NCBI RefSeq assembly: GCF_000273375.1
Contig: NZ_CM001557.1
Coordinates: forward strand, 446,466-510,465
DNA length: 64,000 nucleotides
Reading direction: 5' to 3'
DNA from: Bartonella birtlesii IBS 325
Lineage (GTDB): Bacteria; Pseudomonadota; Alphaproteobacteria; Rhizobiales; Rhizobiaceae
The translations under genes and the position numbers were made by a program. Under the pieces are notes generated by a model. That model did no database searches and had not been told where the DNA came from. It saw only the letters and a list, made by a program, of their open reading frames with translations. Positions 61,518 through 64,000 of this stretch are shown here, in pieces (the stretch's first letter is position 1; the number at the start of each line of letters is the position of its first letter).

Positions 61518-62837
61518 CTAACATGGTGGTGTTTTGTTGTCACGTAAAATATCACCTGCAAGGTAAAGGGAACCACTAATAAGGACAATTGCATCTTTAT
61601 GCTCTGAGTTAATTTTATGTAAGGCATCTTTCAGATGATCTTGTGGGGTAGCAAAAAGTCCTACTTTCCGTGCGGACTCAGCTAAAATCATTGGACAAAT
61701 ACTAGCGTTATTGTCAGTTAACGGGATCGTATAGACTTTATCTACGAGTTTTGCTAGAGGATGAAAATAACCTACAGCATCTTTAGTATTGAGCATACCA
61801 GCAATCATAATGAGAGGACGGTTTGATTTTTGTTTCCACTTGGTAAGTTCTTCTGCAATAACTTTCCCCGCAGCAGGATTATGGCCACCATCTAACCATA
61901 AATCAATACTAGGAGACAACTGATCAACCAAGTTTCCATGGGTAAGGTGTTGCATCCGTGCTGGCCAGTAAATATTTTGCAAAGCATGATTTATTGTCTG
62001 TTCTGAAAGTTGAAAACCTGCTTGATAAACTGCTTCAAGAGAGGCTCCGGCATTAGCGATTTGGTGAGCTCCAATAAGGTTAGGAAGTGGAAGATCCATA
62101 AGACCTTGACTATTTTGGAAAACCATATGCCCATATTCTGTATAGCTTTGATAATCTTGATCAAACAGGGAATAAGGCGCTTTATTTTTATCCGCAAGGG
62201 TTGTTAAAAGTGAAAAGGTTTCATCATGATCTTGCTTACCGATAACCACTGGAACAGCTGGTTTGATAATTCCCCCTTTTTGAAAAGCAATTTGTGCAAT
62301 TGTGTTTCCAAGAAAAGTCTCATGATCGTAGTCAATGGGCATAATAAGGGATACAGCTGGCTTGTGAATCACATTTGTAGCATCAAAACGTCCTCCTAAT
62401 CCAACTTCTAGAATTACTACATCAGCTGGATGTGTGCTAAATAACATAAAGGCAGCCGCTGTAAAAATTTCAAAAACAGTGATCGGGTTGTCACGATTCA
62501 CTTTTATGATTTCATGAATTGTTTCAGCCAATTTGTTTTCTGTGACAAGTTGTCCGCCTCCTATTTGACCTAGCCGACAACGTTCATTCCAGTTCACCAA
62601 ATGAGGTGAACTATAGACATGAACGCGGTAGCCTGCGCTTTCCAAAAGAGCACGACAAATCGCTGAAGCAGATCCTTTGCCATTTGTGCCAGCAATGTGA
62701 ATAACAGGCGCAAGCTGTAAATGCGGATTGCCAAGACGTTCTAAAAGGTGAAGAATACGTTCTAAAGAAAGGTCAAACTTTTTTGGGTAGTTTTTCAGTA
62801 AATCATCTACCATCCTTTGCACTTGGCTTTTTTCCAT
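61518..62837 (-). CDS. folC: Bifunctional folylpolyglutamate synthase/dihydrofolate synthase
   Basis: Adds glutamate to dihydropteroate and to folates. It has 439 residues. The P-loop is HIAGTNGKGSASAICRALL, and YSSPHLVNWNERCRLG follows; the central VILEVGLGGRFDATNV and the C-terminal LDGGHNPAAGKVIAEEL are Mur-ligase-like family marks. The ATG at 62837 is 4 bases after the accD stop, so accD-folC is an operon as in other Rhizobiales. Confidence 0.95.
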   Translation of the reverse strand: MEKSQVQRMVDDLLKNYPKKFDLSLERILHLLERLGNPHLQLAPVIHIAGTNGKGSASAICRALLESAGYRVHVYSSPHLVNWNERCRLGQIGGGQLVTENKLAETIHEIIKVNRDNPITVFEIFTAAAFMLFSTHPADVVILEVGLGGRFDATNVIHKPAVSLIMPIDYDHETFLGNTIAQIAFQKGGIIKPAVPVVIGKQDHDETFSLLTTLADKNKAPYSLFDQDYQSYTEYGHMVFQNSQGLMDLPLPNLIGAHQIANAGASLEAVYQAGFQLSEQTINHALQNIYWPARMQHLTHGNLVDQLSPSIDLWLDGGHNPAAGKVIAEELTKWKQKSNRPLIMIAGMLNTKDAVGYFHPLAKLVDKVYTIPLTDNNASICPMILAESARKVGLFATPQDHLKDALHKINSEHKDAIVLISGSLYLAGDILRDNKTPPC

Positions 62838-62841
62838 GCAC

Positions 62842-63762
62842 TTAAGCTGCTTTTGTTGTAGAAACCGATGCTTGAGAATTTGTTGGCGATGGATTGGAAG
62901 GGTTAACAGTGGCAGGATATTTCATCATCAAGCGTAGAAGGCGTGCAATGGTTTTTTTCATTTCTAAACGCGATATAACCATATCAACCATGCCATGTTC
63001 GAGCAGATATTCGCTACTTTGAAAACCTTCTGGTAAGGTTTCACGTATGGTCTGTTGAATAACACGTGGTCCCGCAAAACCAATCATAGCACCAGGTTCG
63101 GCAATGTGAATATCACCAAGCATGGCATAAGAAGCAGTAACACCACCGGTGGTTGGATTGGTAAGAACCACAATATAGGGGAGTTTTGCTTCTTTCATCA
63201 TTTCGATAGCTACGGTTGTACGAGGCATTTGCATCAATGAAAGTGTTCCTTCTTGCATGCGTGCACCGCCAGAAGCAGCAAAAAGAACTAAAGGGCGTTT
63301 TTCAGCAATGGCTGTATCAAAAGCTTTTATGATAGCTTCTCCTGAAGCCATACCAAGAGAACCACCCATAAAGGCGAAGTCTTGAACGGTAGCTATAATT
63401 GGTAAACCCTCTATGGTTCCTCGTGCACTTAAAATATTGTCATCAACACCAAGTTTAGAACGATAATCTTTTAACCGGTCAATATAGCGTTTTTCATCGC
63501 GAAACTTTAAAGGGTCTGTTACAACTTTTGGATTTTCAAGAGGCGTATAAACCCCATCATCAAAAAAATGCATGAGACGATTTTTAGCGCTGATGCGCAT
63601 ATGATAGCCAGAAGTAGGAATCACATATTGGTTCACTTCCAAATCTTTATGGAAGACCATTTCACCACTGGTGGGATCTTTAATCCATAGATTATCTGGA
63701 ATTTCACGGCGCCCCAATATAGAGTTAATTTTAGGACGAACATAATTTGTGATCCAGTTCAT
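62842..63762 (-). CDS. accD: Acetyl-CoA carboxylase carboxyltransferase subunit beta
   Basis: Beta half of the carboxyltransferase that makes malonyl-CoA for fatty-acid synthesis. It has 306 residues starting [26 protein letters not shown]. The crotonase-like fold shows [28 protein letters not shown] and the [17 protein letters not shown] segment. The N-terminal zinc ribbon normally has four cysteines; none is visible here ([16 protein letters not shown]), so this is a zinc-less variant as seen in some alphaproteobacteria. The trp genes that precede accD in many rhizobia are not in the window. Confidence 0.95.
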   Translation of the reverse strand: MNWITNYVRPKINSILGRREIPDNLWIKDPTSGEMVFHKDLEVNQYVIPTSGYHMRISAKNRLMHFFDDGVYTPLENPKVVTDPLKFRDEKRYIDRLKDYRSKLGVDDNILSARGTIEGLPIIATVQDFAFMGGSLGMASGEAIIKAFDTAIAEKRPLVLFAASGGARMQEGTLSLMQMPRTTVAIEMMKEAKLPYIVVLTNPTTGGVTASYAMLGDIHIAEPGAMIGFAGPRVIQQTIRETLPEGFQSSEYLLEHGMVDMVISRLEMKKTIARLLRLMMKYPATVNPSNPSPTNSQASVSTTKAA

Positions 63763-64000
63763 CTTTACAACCTCTCTTTATATTATACATTTTTTACATG
63801 ATTTCAAAAAATAGAGAATTTAAATAATCAGATTCACCTTACCAGTTGAATAAATAAGTCTATTTAAATTTTTTGCACTATACGTATAACTCCAACCCTA
63901 TTATCTTTAATTTTTTATCAATATCATAGCAATTTCTCCCATTAAAAATATTCCTTTTTCACATTTACTTTTGATGAAAACGAACATTTAATGCGCTATT
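63763..64000. other. Upstream flank of accD
   Basis: 238 AT-rich bases with no gene recognised up to the window edge; presumably contains the accD-folC promoter. Confidence 0.5.

Overview
The window reads as a chromosome segment of a Bartonella species (Hyphomicrobiales, Alphaproteobacteria). I infer this from the low GC content, the rhizobial gene orders (mdh-sucCDAB; rho-mnmE-mnmG-rsmG-parA-parB facing ppsR-maf-aroE-coaE-dnaQ; lptC-lptA-lptB-ptsN; ahcY-divL-tsaE-addB-addA-trxA), an invasion-associated locus B (IalB) family gene, an Omp19-type lipoprotein and a reduced gene set with gene-poor gaps. I do not assign a species. No insertion sequence, prophage, CRISPR array, rRNA or tRNA gene was recognised.

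Layout. 1-6.8 kb: TCA-cycle block mdh-sucC-sucD-sucA-sucB on the minus strand (sucB runs off the edge). 7-9 kb: zapE-type ATPase and a lipoprotein. 9.1-14.4 kb, plus strand: dapF, mtaB, ftsY, yciB, a glyoxalase II and a small unknown protein. 14.5-21.5 kb, minus strand: parB, parA, rsmG, mnmG, mnmE, rho, with three parS-like palindromes. 21.5-22.1 kb: a gene-free AT-rich stretch with DnaA boxes and a perfect CtrA box, where transcription diverges; this is the best candidate for oriC. 22.1-28.9 kb, plus strand: ppsR, maf, aroE, coaE, dnaQ, polA, with a candidate anti-Shine-Dalgarno small RNA on the minus strand between dnaQ and polA. 28.9-34.3 kb, minus strand: exo/endonuclease-family protein, Bax-inhibitor-1 protein, lspA, two methyltransferases, lapA, ihfB. 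34.5-41.2 kb, plus strand: lptC-lptA-lptB, a decayed gap, ptsN, a second gene-poor gap, an IalB-family gene and rlmN. 41.2-46.9 kb: LysE-type exporter (minus), argG, class I lysyl-tRNA synthetase and prfC. 47-59.7 kb, minus strand: trxA, addA-addB, a TsaE-kinase fusion, divL and ahcY. 60.5-63.8 kb, minus strand: an NDUFA9-like protein, folC and accD.

Two themes stand out. First, four housekeeping genes (dapF, yciB, rsmG, lptC) are each broken by exactly one missing base in a run of 7 or 8 A or T. In every case adding one base restores a full-length family protein. This is either systematic homopolymer undercalling in the sequence, or genuine shortened tracts that would need transcriptional slippage to be read through. 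Second, chromosome-cycle parts are concentrated here: parAB with parS sites, an oriC-like region with DnaA and CtrA boxes, DivL with its atypical tyrosine, and a candidate small RNA with ribosome-binding-site-like targets. All of these are readings of sequence plus family knowledge; no search or alignment was run.
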